Assembly: GCA_040222455.1 (NCBI GenBank) | Contig: JAVKDD010000027.1 | Location: forward strand, 248,001-312,000 | Length of the DNA: 64,000 nucleotides | Origin: RHLJ01 sp040222455 | GTDB taxonomy: Bacteria; Bacteroidota; Rhodothermia; Balneolales; Balneolaceae | Reading direction: 5' to 3' | Shown here: in pieces, positions 26,470-34,212 of the stretch | Position numbering within the stretch: position 1 is the first letter of the stretch | How the letters are laid out: every line of letters begins with the position of its first letter | Program-made: the position numbers and the translations under genes | The notes under the pieces: generated by a model | Seen by the model: only the letters and a program-made list of their open reading frames with translations | Databases searched by the model: none | Told to the model about the DNA's origin: nothing

Positions 26470-26548
26470 GGTCTTTTTTAATAAGTCAATGCATACTGAT
26501 TAAGAACTGTTGTAGCTTCAGAAAGTAAAGCGTCTCTGACCATAAGGC

Positions 26549-27271
26549 TTAGAGTTCTCGAATTCTGATATTCCGGAATGCCACAAAATCCCCATGATCT
26601 TGTAAACTGATATGCCCAGAATTGAATGTAGCCCAATCAGGTGCATCAACCCATTTACTTTTCGAATGTGCCTCTTTCCAAGCCGCGCTTCCTTCAGTAA
26701 ACTCTAAGACTTTTTCTCCGTTCAGCCAATGTTCAACTTCTCCATTATTATAAATTAGGCGCACTTTGTTCCATTCTCCTGCTGGGTTAATAGTTTTCGA
26801 TTGTGGGGCAAACATATCATAACTGGAGGCAAGCATTTTATTGGGTTCCGTTTCACTTGCTGAAAATTCATCGTCAAGAATCTGGTATTCGGGACCAGTT
26901 TCAAAGTCGTGGTTATACTTTGGGTTTTCTATCACATGGTACATCAAACCACTATTTCCACCCGTACTCATCCTATATTCCAATTCAAGTTCAAAATTCC
27001 CAAATTGTTCGGTGGTAATAATAGATTTTCCGAAGCCAGTATTTTTATCTCTTGTATTTCCTTCTCTGGAAACAATAATCATCCCATCTTCAATTTCCCA
27101 TTTTGGGTTGATGGTATCCGAATTGTATTCTTTCCACCCATTAAAAGTCTCTCCATCAAAAAGTGTAATCCATTCAGATTGATTTGTATCAGGAACTTCT
27201 TTTTCCTTTGGCGCGCAATTAATTAAAAATATGAGAATCAGGAAGTAGGGTATAACTTGAAATCTAATCAT
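26549..27271 (-). CDS. DUF1080 (3-keto-disaccharide hydrolase family) lipoprotein
   Basis: This 240-residue protein has a lipoprotein signal peptide (lipobox 'LINC', about residues 16-19). It has a concanavalin-like DUF1080 domain: 'WITLFDGETFNGWKEYN' near the N-terminus, 'FELELEYRMSTGGNSGLMYHV' in the middle, 'GEWNKVRLIYNNGEVEHWLNGEKVLEF', and a C-terminal 'ISLQDHGDFVAFRNIRIREL'. These are the hallmark motifs. The family includes 3-keto-glycoside hydrolases and glucan-binding proteins and is usually periplasmic or surface-exposed. The sugar substrate is not evident here. It ends 57 bases beyond the repeat array and seems to be transcribed on its own. Confidence 0.9.
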   Translation of the reverse strand: MIRFQVIPYFLILIFLINCAPKEKEVPDTNQSEWITLFDGETFNGWKEYNSDTINPKWEIEDGMIIVSREGNTRDKNTGFGKSIITTEQFGNFELELEYRMSTGGNSGLMYHVIENPKYNHDFETGPEYQILDDEFSASETEPNKMLASSYDMFAPQSKTINPAGEWNKVRLIYNNGEVEHWLNGEKVLEFTEGSAAWKEAHSKSKWVDAPDWATFNSGHISLQDHGDFVAFRNIRIREL

Positions 27272-27326
27272 GGCTGGTTTTTATTTTTGATAATACTAAT
27301 TAGGGTAAAGTATTGAGGAATAGGAT

Positions 27327-27986
27327 TCAATAATTTTGAGCAATAAAAATTATGAACTCAGGTATTATTTTCTTCTCTAAAACTTCAACTTCGGGTTCTT
27401 TTTGCTCGATAATATCAGTCACATTAAATCCATTTTTTAATAGTGAATCCAAGATAGAATCAATGCTATAATAGTTGAAATTATATTGAGTACTTGGATA
27501 TTGCTTCAAACAACTTTCTGGTCGTATTGTGATGCATAAAGTAGCATTGGATTTTAAAACCCTTTTAAATTCTTTTAAAATGACTTCTATATTTTCCCAG
27601 AAGTAAAGTGTGTTTATTGTAAAAAGATGATCTATGGATTGGTTTTCAATGGGTAAGTTATGAGCATCTGCATGCAAAAAAGAAGCTTCGCCAGAATTAA
27701 TTAATTGTTGATTTAATTTAGTTGAAAGAGTTACCATATCTTCTGAATAATCACAACCGATATAGTGTAACCGTTCTGCTTTAGAGAGAATGTGTTTTAC
27801 AAAAAAACCATTTCCCATTCCTATTTCAAGAATACTTTCTCCATCTTTAATCTCGAGCGAGTTAATCGTAGCGAGATTCATTTCTCGATTACTTTCATTC
27901 ATTTTTTCAGCTACTTCATTTCCCAATTCACCACTAGGTTTTCTGAGTTGTGCAGCTATTATTTTAAGAAATTCTTGATCAGGCAT
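27327..27986 (-). CDS. Class I SAM-dependent methyltransferase
   Basis: This 219-residue cytosolic protein has a Rossmann-type methyltransferase core. Motif I is 'ESILEIGMGNGFFVKHIL' near residue 49-66. The acidic residue after strand 2 is in 'YIGCDYSEDMV', motif II is in 'FLHADAHNLPIENQSIDHLFTINTLYF', and a later strand is 'ATLCITIRPE'. This is the UbiE/Methyltransf_11 type. The N-terminal 'QLRKPSGELGNEVAEKMN' segment is common in small-molecule methyltransferases of this group. The substrate is unknown. It is divergent from the M15 peptidase gene. Confidence 0.88.
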   Translation of the reverse strand: MPDQEFLKIIAAQLRKPSGELGNEVAEKMNESNREMNLATINSLEIKDGESILEIGMGNGFFVKHILSKAERLHYIGCDYSEDMVTLSTKLNQQLINSGEASFLHADAHNLPIENQSIDHLFTINTLYFWENIEVILKEFKRVLKSNATLCITIRPESCLKQYPSTQYNFNYYSIDSILDSLLKNGFNVTDIIEQKEPEVEVLEKKIIPEFIIFIAQNY

Positions 27987-27990
27987 GGTT

Positions 27991-27998
27991 TAACTTTG
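27991..27998 (+). promoter_or_regulatory. Candidate -7 promoter box for the M15 peptidase gene
   Basis: TAACTTTG fits the TAnnTTTG -7 consensus, about 62 bases before the ATG at 28060. The -33 element is not clear. Confidence 0.3.
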
Positions 27999-28059
27999 TT
28001 GAATCAAAAGATAAAAAAGGTTAATGGATTAATTACCTTTACTCTAAAGTATAGAAAAT

Positions 28060-28662
28060 ATGATTCGCAATTTATCGCAAACTGAAATTGAAAGAATGAT
28101 TACAACAGGTGTATGGAGAGAGGAATGCCCAGTCCATTATACCAGATTAAAAAAAGTAGAAGTTTCTTTTATTGGGTTTGATGAAACAGTAAAAACTGGG
28201 AATCTTATTGTATTAGACATCATATCCCAAAATATTGAGAAGCTATTTAATGAATTGGTTGATTTAGAGTTTCCAATCTATCAAATGCTGCCAATTGAAG
28301 AATTTGGAGGTGATGATGTGTTGTCTATGAAAGCGAATAACTCAACTTCCTTTAATGGTAGATTAGTTGCAAGAACAAATCGATGGTCTAGTCATGCTTA
28401 TGGAACTGCTATTGATATCAATCCAATTCAGAACCCTTACTTGTTATTAAATGAACAGAGGGAACTAATTGAAGTGATTCCACCAGACGGTGAAAAATTC
28501 TTAGATCGTAAAAATCGACGAAAAGGAATGGTGGAAGAAATTGTGGCACTGTTTGCCAAACATGGTTTCACAGAATGGGGAGGAAGCTGGAAAGAGAAAC
28601 CAGATTACCATCATTTTCAGCTGCCTTGGAATGTAATTTGGGAGCTTTTCCCTAAAAACTAA
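28060..28662 (+). CDS. M15-family peptidoglycan peptidase (VanY/endolysin-like)
   Basis: This 200-residue protein has the M15 zinc metallopeptidase signature. 'SSHAYGTAIDINPIQNP' contains zinc ligands His 112 and Asp 119, and 'EWGGSWKEKPDYHHFQL' contains the catalytic region with His 184/185 as the third ligand. The family cleaves D-Ala-D-Ala or the L-Ala-D-Glu bond of peptidoglycan. No signal peptide is visible, so it may be cytosolic (recycling) or exported by other means. The gene stands alone on the plus strand between two minus-strand genes. Confidence 0.88.
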   Translation: MIRNLSQTEIERMITTGVWREECPVHYTRLKKVEVSFIGFDETVKTGNLIVLDIISQNIEKLFNELVDLEFPIYQMLPIEEFGGDDVLSMKANNSTSFNGRLVARTNRWSSHAYGTAIDINPIQNPYLLLNEQRELIEVIPPDGEKFLDRKNRRKGMVEEIVALFAKHGFTEWGGSWKEKPDYHHFQLPWNVIWELFPKN

Positions 28663-28679
28663 GTTTTATATTTATTCAT

Positions 28680-29088
28680 TTATTCGGATGAAGTATCATT
28701 TTTATAAACTCTGAATTCACCTACTGAAAAGTTAAGATTCTCAGATGCAGGATATTGACTGTTTCTAAATGTAATCTGCCATCCTGTTGTTTGACCCGAA
28801 GCAAGCGAGAATGAAAATGATGTATTATCGCCACCCATTTTAAAAGTTTGATTTTGGTCTCTAAAAAAAGAGGCTTCCATATACCAAACTGGAGTAATAG
28901 TAGAATTTCCAATATTCGAAACTGTTCCTGAAGCTCGATAGTCATTACCAAAAACATAAGTAGTATCAACAACGAATTGAACAGACTCAATTTCTAAAAC
29001 TTCTTCGCTCCCTGTCACGGGCTCAGACTCACAGTTAATTAATATAAAGTGTACAAATGGTTAGAAGTGATAAGATTAGTTTTTTCAT
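28680..29088 (-). pseudogene. Small lipoprotein (FxLYD-like) with a frameshift in its signal peptide
   Basis: The main frame (28680 to about 29018) encodes a beta-sandwich of about 110 residues, with 'DYRASGTVSNIGNSTITPVWYM' and 'SGQTTGWQITF', like FxLYD-type lipoprotein domains. Upstream in that frame is 'LINCESEPVTGSE', a good lipobox, but the frame hits TAA before any start. In the neighbouring frame an ATG at 29088 begins 'MKKLILSLLTI', an ideal lipoprotein signal start, which then stops at 'YIN*'. Removing one T from the ATTTG run near 29057 joins them into one lipoprotein. So either a 1-base insertion disabled the gene, the site is phase-variable, or the assembly has an indel here. A GTG inside the main frame could give only a non-exported product. 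Confidence 0.65.
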
Positions 29089-29156
29089 GACCTTTAGATA
29101 TATTTTTTGACCTTTAAATTTAAAGGTATTCATAAATAGGTAAAATTAAAATCGAA

Positions 29157-30569
29157 TCAATTTCCAGATATAAGAATCATGAAATCTAGGAATCTCTTTG
29201 GAAGTTCGAAAGGTCTTTCTTTAGAAATTGGCTCCCATTTTGGAACAAGTTGAGCAATAGTTTTTTCTGGTCTTAATTCTGGATTCCATTCAAAACCATC
29301 TAATTTCCGGTTTATAAGTCCTTCGTATTCAGGAAGGAAAAGACCTACATTTTTACCCATCTTAGCTTGGGCTAACTCTCCATTGTTAAAAAATAGGATT
29401 GTTTTCGGAGAGGCACTTTCCATAGCACCATCAGGCTCATTTGCATCATTTTTTGTGTGATATAGAATCTCACTGTTAGGGTACATCAATATTTCTGAAA
29501 CACTACCACTATCAAAATATGCGAATAGTGAGTCACCTTTTAATTGATGCAATCTTCCCGATAATGAGTCTTGCTGAACTGCAAAAGCTCCAACAAAAGA
29601 ACGAAGCTCTTTTACTTGATTACTATCCATTTGTACAGAAATAAAAGGTCCTGAAAGTTGAATATTTTTATGCCATGCTTTTGGATTTCCATCCAGTTCG
29701 AACAATTCAATTTTGCCATTATAAAAAAGAGAGTCGGATATTGAGGAAAAATTAACCGACCATACAGAAACTTGACCATAACCACTTATAGAAGAAGTGG
29801 AGTCATTATCAAGCATCAATAACTCTTGAGCATATATATGAGTTGTATCAGAAGTTGTTGAGTCGCTATCTATATTTCTTAAGTAACCATTTCCGGTAAC
29901 ATAACGTCTTCCGGTTGAATCAGCTTCTAGATACTCTCCAGTAAGTAATCCATTATTCGTACTATCAATTACAAATACATTGCTGTACAATTGAAGATAT
30001 TCTCGTTTCCGGTTTATAAAAAGACTGTCACCTTCGGCATATTGAGCAGAATCTGAAATTTGAACTTGATTCCTGAAAATTGCACTGTCTTGATTTTGAA
30101 AATAGGTTCCTTGAAGCGCAGTTAGGGTTCCCTCATCATCTTCTAATCGAATTCCTTCTTCGAAATAGGCAACTTTGGTTAAGAAATTATAGTTTACTTT
30201 TTCTCCAAAAAGAAGGGTACTATCTTGCTTAATAATCACTCGTCCTCTTAGCTTACTTAAGTCTTGATTTGTGTAGTAATAAAGAGTGTCTGTCCAGATG
30301 TTTTCTGTCGAAGTATCAATCTGAATGTTTCCAAAAGCTTGAAGCTCATTTCTATTTAAAAACTGCCAAGCACTATCACAAACCATGGTTACGTCTCCTA
30401 AGCTCATTCGGGCATTATATATTTTCCGAATGCGTTCACCGTCAATGGTAGTTACTTGTGCCGACTCAAAACGTTGTAAGGTAACAATACTTTGTGCATC
30501 AGAAGAATTTGTAGCCAAGCAAGAAATAGCTATAGAAACAAGAGTGATATAGAAATACTTAAAGTTCAA
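29157..30569 (-). CDS. OstA-like protein (LPS-transport related)
   Basis: This 470-residue secreted protein has a signal peptide ending near 'SSDAQS'. It contains successive OstA/LptA-type beta-jelly-roll repeats: 'MVCDSAWQFLNRNELQAFGNIQI', 'LSKLRGRVIIKQDSTLLFGEKVNYN', 'VAYFEEGIRLEDDEGTL' and so on. This is the Bacteroidota 'OstA-like' form that bridges lipopolysaccharide to the outer membrane. It starts with TTG, overlapping the LptC stop as TTGA (30569-30566), so translation is coupled to LptC. The overlap and shared topic indicate a joint role in LPS export. The LptB/FG transporter genes are not in this window. Confidence 0.82.
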   Translation of the reverse strand: MNFKYFYITLVSIAISCLATNSSDAQSIVTLQRFESAQVTTIDGERIRKIYNARMSLGDVTMVCDSAWQFLNRNELQAFGNIQIDTSTENIWTDTLYYYTNQDLSKLRGRVIIKQDSTLLFGEKVNYNFLTKVAYFEEGIRLEDDEGTLTALQGTYFQNQDSAIFRNQVQISDSAQYAEGDSLFINRKREYLQLYSNVFVIDSTNNGLLTGEYLEADSTGRRYVTGNGYLRNIDSDSTTSDTTHIYAQELLMLDNDSTSSISGYGQVSVWSVNFSSISDSLFYNGKIELFELDGNPKAWHKNIQLSGPFISVQMDSNQVKELRSFVGAFAVQQDSLSGRLHQLKGDSLFAYFDSGSVSEILMYPNSEILYHTKNDANEPDGAMESASPKTILFFNNGELAQAKMGKNVGLFLPEYEGLINRKLDGFEWNPELRPEKTIAQLVPKWEPISKERPFELPKRFLDFMILISGN

Positions 30570-31117
30570 TCTAGAACCACCTGACCACCGCCTTCATTTA
30601 AGGTGTAATTAGTGAGGTCACTATCACCAAAAAAGCCATTTGCAGCTATACTATCAGGTGGAGAAATAAAGATTACAAATTCATCCGTGCTTACACGATC
30701 TTGGTTTCGTTGCCACTTCAAATATTCAGTACGAAGTTTCCTTCCATCTTCTGTAATGACCCTTACTTCTCCAAACATTTGGAAAAGAGCATTATCTGGC
30801 TCATAGGTTGCACTATCACACGTTACCGTACTTTCAAGTTTACCTCCTTCATCAAAAATCTTTATTTTAACAGGACCTTGAATTCTAGTTTCATGGATTT
30901 CTGAGTTTTTAATAGTAAAAGCGTATTCACCTTTTAAGTTAAGAATTAGAAAACCGTCTTCGATAAAATTCATATCTACATTCCAACTTTCAGTCGTACT
31001 TAGTAGAGAGTCTGCTAAGGCTTGTTTAATTTGCCTATTATCATATTCTGACAGTTTCGAACAAGCCAAAAATCCTAGAAGTGGAAGAATTAATAAATAT
31101 CGTTTAAATAGTACCAA
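30566..31117 (-). CDS. lptC: LPS export ABC transporter periplasmic protein LptC
   Basis: This protein of about 183 residues has a lipoprotein-type signal ('LGFLACS'). The mature part has the LptC beta jelly roll: 'GFLILNLKGEYAFTIKNSEIHETRIQGPVKIKIFDEGGKLESTVTCDSATYEPDNALFQMFGEVRVITEDGRKLRTEYLKW' is its span, at about residues 50-130. I place the start at the TTG at 31117 because GGAG lies 9 bases upstream and the resulting N-terminus 'VLFKRYLLILPLLG' is a proper signal peptide. An ATG at 31135 has GGAG touching it and is less likely. It overlaps the end of upp by 14 bases and is followed by the OstA-like gene with a TTGA overlap. Confidence 0.8.
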   Translation of the reverse strand: MVLFKRYLLILPLLGFLACSKLSEYDNRQIKQALADSLLSTTESWNVDMNFIEDGFLILNLKGEYAFTIKNSEIHETRIQGPVKIKIFDEGGKLESTVTCDSATYEPDNALFQMFGEVRVITEDGRKLRTEYLKWQRNQDRVSTDEFVIFISPPDSIAANGFFGDSDLTNYTLNEGGGQVVLD

Positions 31118-31730
31118 AATACCGGTCTCCTGCATCTCCAAGCCCGGGCACAATATATGCGTTCTCATTTAGCTTTTCGTCAATTGCTGCAGTAATTATG
31201 GGAACATCAGGGTGGTCTGTTTGAAGTTTCTCAATACCTTCTGGTGCTGCGATTAGACATACAAAGCGAATATTTTTGGCTCCGTTTTCTTTTAGAAATT
31301 TTATAGCGTGACTTCCACTTCCACCCGTTGCCAACATAGGATCAACAACTAGATTATACGCGTTTTCAATACCATCAGGCAAATTATCGTAATAATTTAC
31401 AGGTTGATGAGTTTCTTCGTTTCTATAAACTCCCACATGACCAACTTTAGCTTCGGGCATAAAATTAATTATTCCATCAACAAGACTTAAACCCGCTCGC
31501 AAAATTGGAATTACAATAACTTCTCGTCCTGGTACATAACCTTTGGTAGATTGTATTGGAGTTTCGATTATAGTTTCATTTAATGGAAGATCCGCTAAGG
31601 AGTGATAAGCAAGTATCACCCCTATATTTGACATTGCTCTTCGAAATAAAGCAGTACTTGTATTCTTTTCTCTTAAAAAAGTCAGATACCGAAGAACTAT
31701 TGGGTGGTCTATTACAGAGACATTATTCAT
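31104..31730 (-). CDS. upp: Uracil phosphoribosyltransferase
   Basis: This 208-residue enzyme of pyrimidine salvage converts uracil + PRPP to UMP + PPi. The PRPP-binding loop 'LVVDPMLATGGSG' is intact, as are 'VIPILRAGLSLVDGI' and the uracil-binding C-terminal end 'YIVPGLGDAGDRYFGTI'. The length is standard. Its start codon follows the stop of the AGCS transporter gene without a gap, so these genes and LptC/OstA-like form one minus-strand operon, mixing nucleotide salvage and envelope genes. Confidence 0.97.
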   Translation of the reverse strand: MNNVSVIDHPIVLRYLTFLREKNTSTALFRRAMSNIGVILAYHSLADLPLNETIIETPIQSTKGYVPGREVIVIPILRAGLSLVDGIINFMPEAKVGHVGVYRNEETHQPVNYYDNLPDGIENAYNLVVDPMLATGGSGSHAIKFLKENGAKNIRFVCLIAAPEGIEKLQTDHPDVPIITAAIDEKLNENAYIVPGLGDAGDRYFGTI

Positions 31731-33371
31731 CTAATTTTTTGATTCAAATTCTTTCATTTTAGCGAAATAGGTTTTACTAGCTTTTGCAACAACACCAGAT
31801 AGTGCAAATAGGGCAATTAAGTTAGGGAATGTCATAAGACCAAGCGCAATATCACCAATAGCCCATACTGTTTCCAAAGCAATTACAGCACCTATAAAAT
31901 GCATGATTAAGTAAACTACTTTATAATAAATGATTGATTTATCACCCGCCAAATATTGAATTGAACGGTCACCGTAATAACTCCAGCTAATTGCTGTAGA
32001 TACACCAAATAAAATAACACAAATGGTTACAATATATTTTCCTCCACCAAAGATAGGTGAAAGCCCTTGCTCAAATGCAACGGCAGTTAAAGGAGCTCCA
32101 TTTTCAATTATGCTGGAATAGATAATCTCTAATTGATTTCCATTTACATCAGTAATTAGTACACCACCTTCATCTAGAACTTCTATTGTCCCTTCAAACA
32201 TCCTAGAACGTGACTCATCAACATAAAAAATTCCCATATCATGGTCATTTCTAATAATTGTTCCATTGGATGGTTCTCCAGCTTCAAACATTAACACTGT
32301 CCCAGAGTTTTCAACACTAATTTCTGTCTCAAGCGCATTCGTTGTAAATGGAATGTCATGCTTTTGATCCCAAACACCAGTACTAATAATTACAAGTCCA
32401 GTCATTGTACAAACAACTAAAGTATCAATAAATGGTTCGAGTAAGGCTACAACTCCCTCACGAACGGGTTCTTTAGTTTTCGCAGCACCGTGTGCAATAG
32501 GGGCAGAGCCTTGCCCAGCTTCGTTGGAGAATAATCCTCTTTTAATACCCCAAACCAATGTGGTTAAAAATAAACCTGAACCTACTCCAAAGGCACCTGC
32601 TTTTGGTGTAAATGCATAACTGATAATAGTCCCAAATGCAGGAATTACCTGATCGTAATTAAGTAAAAGAATAACCAAAGCAGAAAGCACGTAGATAATC
32701 GCCATTAAAGGCATTAAACTAGCTGTAACTTTACCAATTCTTTTAATACCACCAATAATTACGAAACCAACGAGTGATGCGGTTACCAAACCGGTAATCC
32801 ATCCTGGAACTAGAAAGGTGCTTTTTAAAGTGTCAGCTACTGTATTTGCTTGAACTGCATTTCCAGTTAAAAAAGAACAAATAACCGCCATAGCTGCAAA
32901 GAAAACAGCAAGCCATTTCCAATTTTCACCTAATCCTTTTTCAATATAGTACATGGGTCCACCAGAAACAGAGCCATCTTCATTTTGAATACGATACTTA
33001 ACGGCCAAAGTACATTCAGTATATTTTACCGCCATCCCTAAAAATGCAGTAATCCACATCCAAAAAAGTGCTCCAGGTCCTCCATAATGAATAGCAATTG
33101 CAACCCCAGCTATATTTCCAATACCAACTGTTGCTGATAATGCCGTTGTTAGAGCTTGGAAGTGATTAACATCGCCAATGGCATCGGGATGATCAAATTT
33201 ACCCATTACAGATAAAACACCATGTTTAAAGCGTCTAACTTGAACAAAGCCCAATTTAAGAGTTATAAAGATTCCAAAGCTTAAAAGGACAGCAACCATG
33301 AAAGGAAAATAGGTTGGAGTACTCCAAACTAAATCATTAAGAGTACCGACAATTTGTTCAAACGTTTCCAT
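31731..33371 (-). CDS. Alanine/glycine:cation symporter (AGCS) with an extra soluble insertion
   Basis: This 546-residue transporter is longer than the usual 450-490 for the family. The AGCS signatures are present: 'GGPGALFWMWITAFLGMAVKYTECTLA', 'FSNEAGQGSAPIAH' and 'GPMYYIEKGLG'. The family moves D/L-alanine or glycine with Na+ or H+. Between the helix ending 'IISTGVWDQ' (about residue 334) and 'GAPLTAVAFEQGL' (about 424), where other members have a short loop, lie about 85 acidic, beta-rich residues ('GTVLMFEAGEP', 'GTIEVLDEGGVLITDVNGN'). That insert looks like a small folded domain on one face of the membrane. The gene is first in the operon with upp and the LPS genes. Confidence 0.9.
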   Translation of the reverse strand: METFEQIVGTLNDLVWSTPTYFPFMVAVLLSFGIFITLKLGFVQVRRFKHGVLSVMGKFDHPDAIGDVNHFQALTTALSATVGIGNIAGVAIAIHYGGPGALFWMWITAFLGMAVKYTECTLAVKYRIQNEDGSVSGGPMYYIEKGLGENWKWLAVFFAAMAVICSFLTGNAVQANTVADTLKSTFLVPGWITGLVTASLVGFVIIGGIKRIGKVTASLMPLMAIIYVLSALVILLLNYDQVIPAFGTIISYAFTPKAGAFGVGSGLFLTTLVWGIKRGLFSNEAGQGSAPIAHGAAKTKEPVREGVVALLEPFIDTLVVCTMTGLVIISTGVWDQKHDIPFTTNALETEISVENSGTVLMFEAGEPSNGTIIRNDHDMGIFYVDESRSRMFEGTIEVLDEGGVLITDVNGNQLEIIYSSIIENGAPLTAVAFEQGLSPIFGGGKYIVTICVILFGVSTAISWSYYGDRSIQYLAGDKSIIYYKVVYLIMHFIGAVIALETVWAIGDIALGLMTFPNLIALFALSGVVAKASKTYFAKMKEFESKN

Positions 33372-33547
33372 GCACTAACTTTTTATGAGATTTTAAAATT
33401 ACCGGCGCAAAGTAAAAAACATTTTGGAAATATTATGAAGTGATTAACTTTTGTATTTATTAAGATGAAAAGTTAAAAATGAACGATTTTCTTTTCGTAT
33501 CGTGTTGGAAGGCTAAATGACTAACGATTTAGAAAAAATTAACGAAT

Positions 33548-33835
33548 ATGACTAAAGCAGACATTGTAGACGTAATATCATCATCAGTGGGATTGACAAA
33601 AGTTGAAACTGAAGCCGTAGTAAACGGTTTTATGGAAACAGTTATTGATTCTATGAAAAGAGGTGAGACAATTGAACTCAGAGGTTTTGGTAGTTTCAAA
33701 GTTGTGAAAAGAGCGCAACGTGTGGCAAGAAATCCAAAGACAAACGTTGCAGTAATTGTTCCTGAACAGTACGCACCTATTCTCAAAGTCTCCAAAGACT
33801 TTAAGGAATCTGTAAATAAAGCTATGACAGATTAA
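33548..33835 (+). CDS. HU/IHF-family DNA-binding protein
   Basis: This 95-residue nucleoid protein has an N-terminal helical dimerisation body 'TKADIVDVISSSVGLTKVETEAVVNGFMETVIDSMKRG' at about residues 2-39, the 'IELRGFGSFKV' strand, and the DNA-inserting arm 'RVARNPKTNVAVIVPEQYAPILKVSKDFKESV'. The Pro at the arm tip ('RNPKT') is the intercalating residue. The length and sequence fit the IHF-beta/HU-like single form of Bacteroidota relatives. It is monocistronic or co-transcribed with the COX24-type peptide, 88 bases downstream. Confidence 0.93.
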   Translation: MTKADIVDVISSSVGLTKVETEAVVNGFMETVIDSMKRGETIELRGFGSFKVVKRAQRVARNPKTNVAVIVPEQYAPILKVSKDFKESVNKAMTD

Positions 33836-33923
33836 AAAATGATTTAGAAAAGCATCAAAAAGTTCTTACTTTTAGGACTGTTCGAACAAGAAACAAAATA
33901 AAATATATCCTAGGTGATTATTT

Positions 33924-34016
33924 ATGCCAAGTGGTAAAAAAAGAAAGCGCGCAAAAATTGCAAAACATAAGCGTAAAAAGCGTCTGAGAAAAAACAGGCA
34001 TAAGAAGAAAAAGTAA
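33924..34016 (+). CDS. AURKAIP1/COX24-type basic peptide (bS22/mS38-like), 30 aa
   Basis: This tiny gene encodes 30 residues, MPSGKKRKRAKIAKHKRKK at the start and 'RLRKNRHKKKK' at the end, of which about two thirds are Lys, Arg or His. This matches the AURKAIP1/COX24 domain, whose mitochondrial form mS38 and mycobacterial form bS22 bind the small ribosomal subunit. AGGTG lies 8 bases before the ATG, and a strong terminator follows 6 bases after the stop, so it ends a transcript. A ribosomal location is inferred from the family. It is easily missed because it is so short. Confidence 0.85.
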   Translation: MPSGKKRKRAKIAKHKRKKRLRKNRHKKKK

Positions 34017-34021
34017 TTTTC

Positions 34022-34051
34022 AGGCTTCGATTTATCGAAGCCTTTTTTTTT
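34022..34051 (+). terminator. Strong intrinsic terminator
   Basis: AGGCTTCGA at 34022-34030 pairs with TCGAAGCCT at 34035-34043 around a 4-base loop, followed by nine T (34043-34051). It ends the HU/COX24-type transcript. Confidence 0.9.
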
Positions 34052-34212
34052 CTAAAAATTCTTGCCAATTATTTAGATAATTCTGGCACCTACATTTTGT
34101 CTGCTATTAATTCAGAAAATATAGAATACAGAAATACTTGGGCCTTATCTGAAGTTTGGTAATTCGTATTCTATACGATTCAGAATAGATTTAAATACAA
34201 ATGGTTTAAGCA

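Noticed and set aside
23993..26492. CRISPR array
   Set aside because: The repeated unit is long and palindromic, and its spacers are identical in sequence, not unique. No cas gene is present.
26803..27226. Three overlapping plus-strand open frames opposite the DUF1080 gene
   Set aside because: They are shadows of the real minus-strand gene, with no ribosome-binding site and low-complexity aromatic composition.
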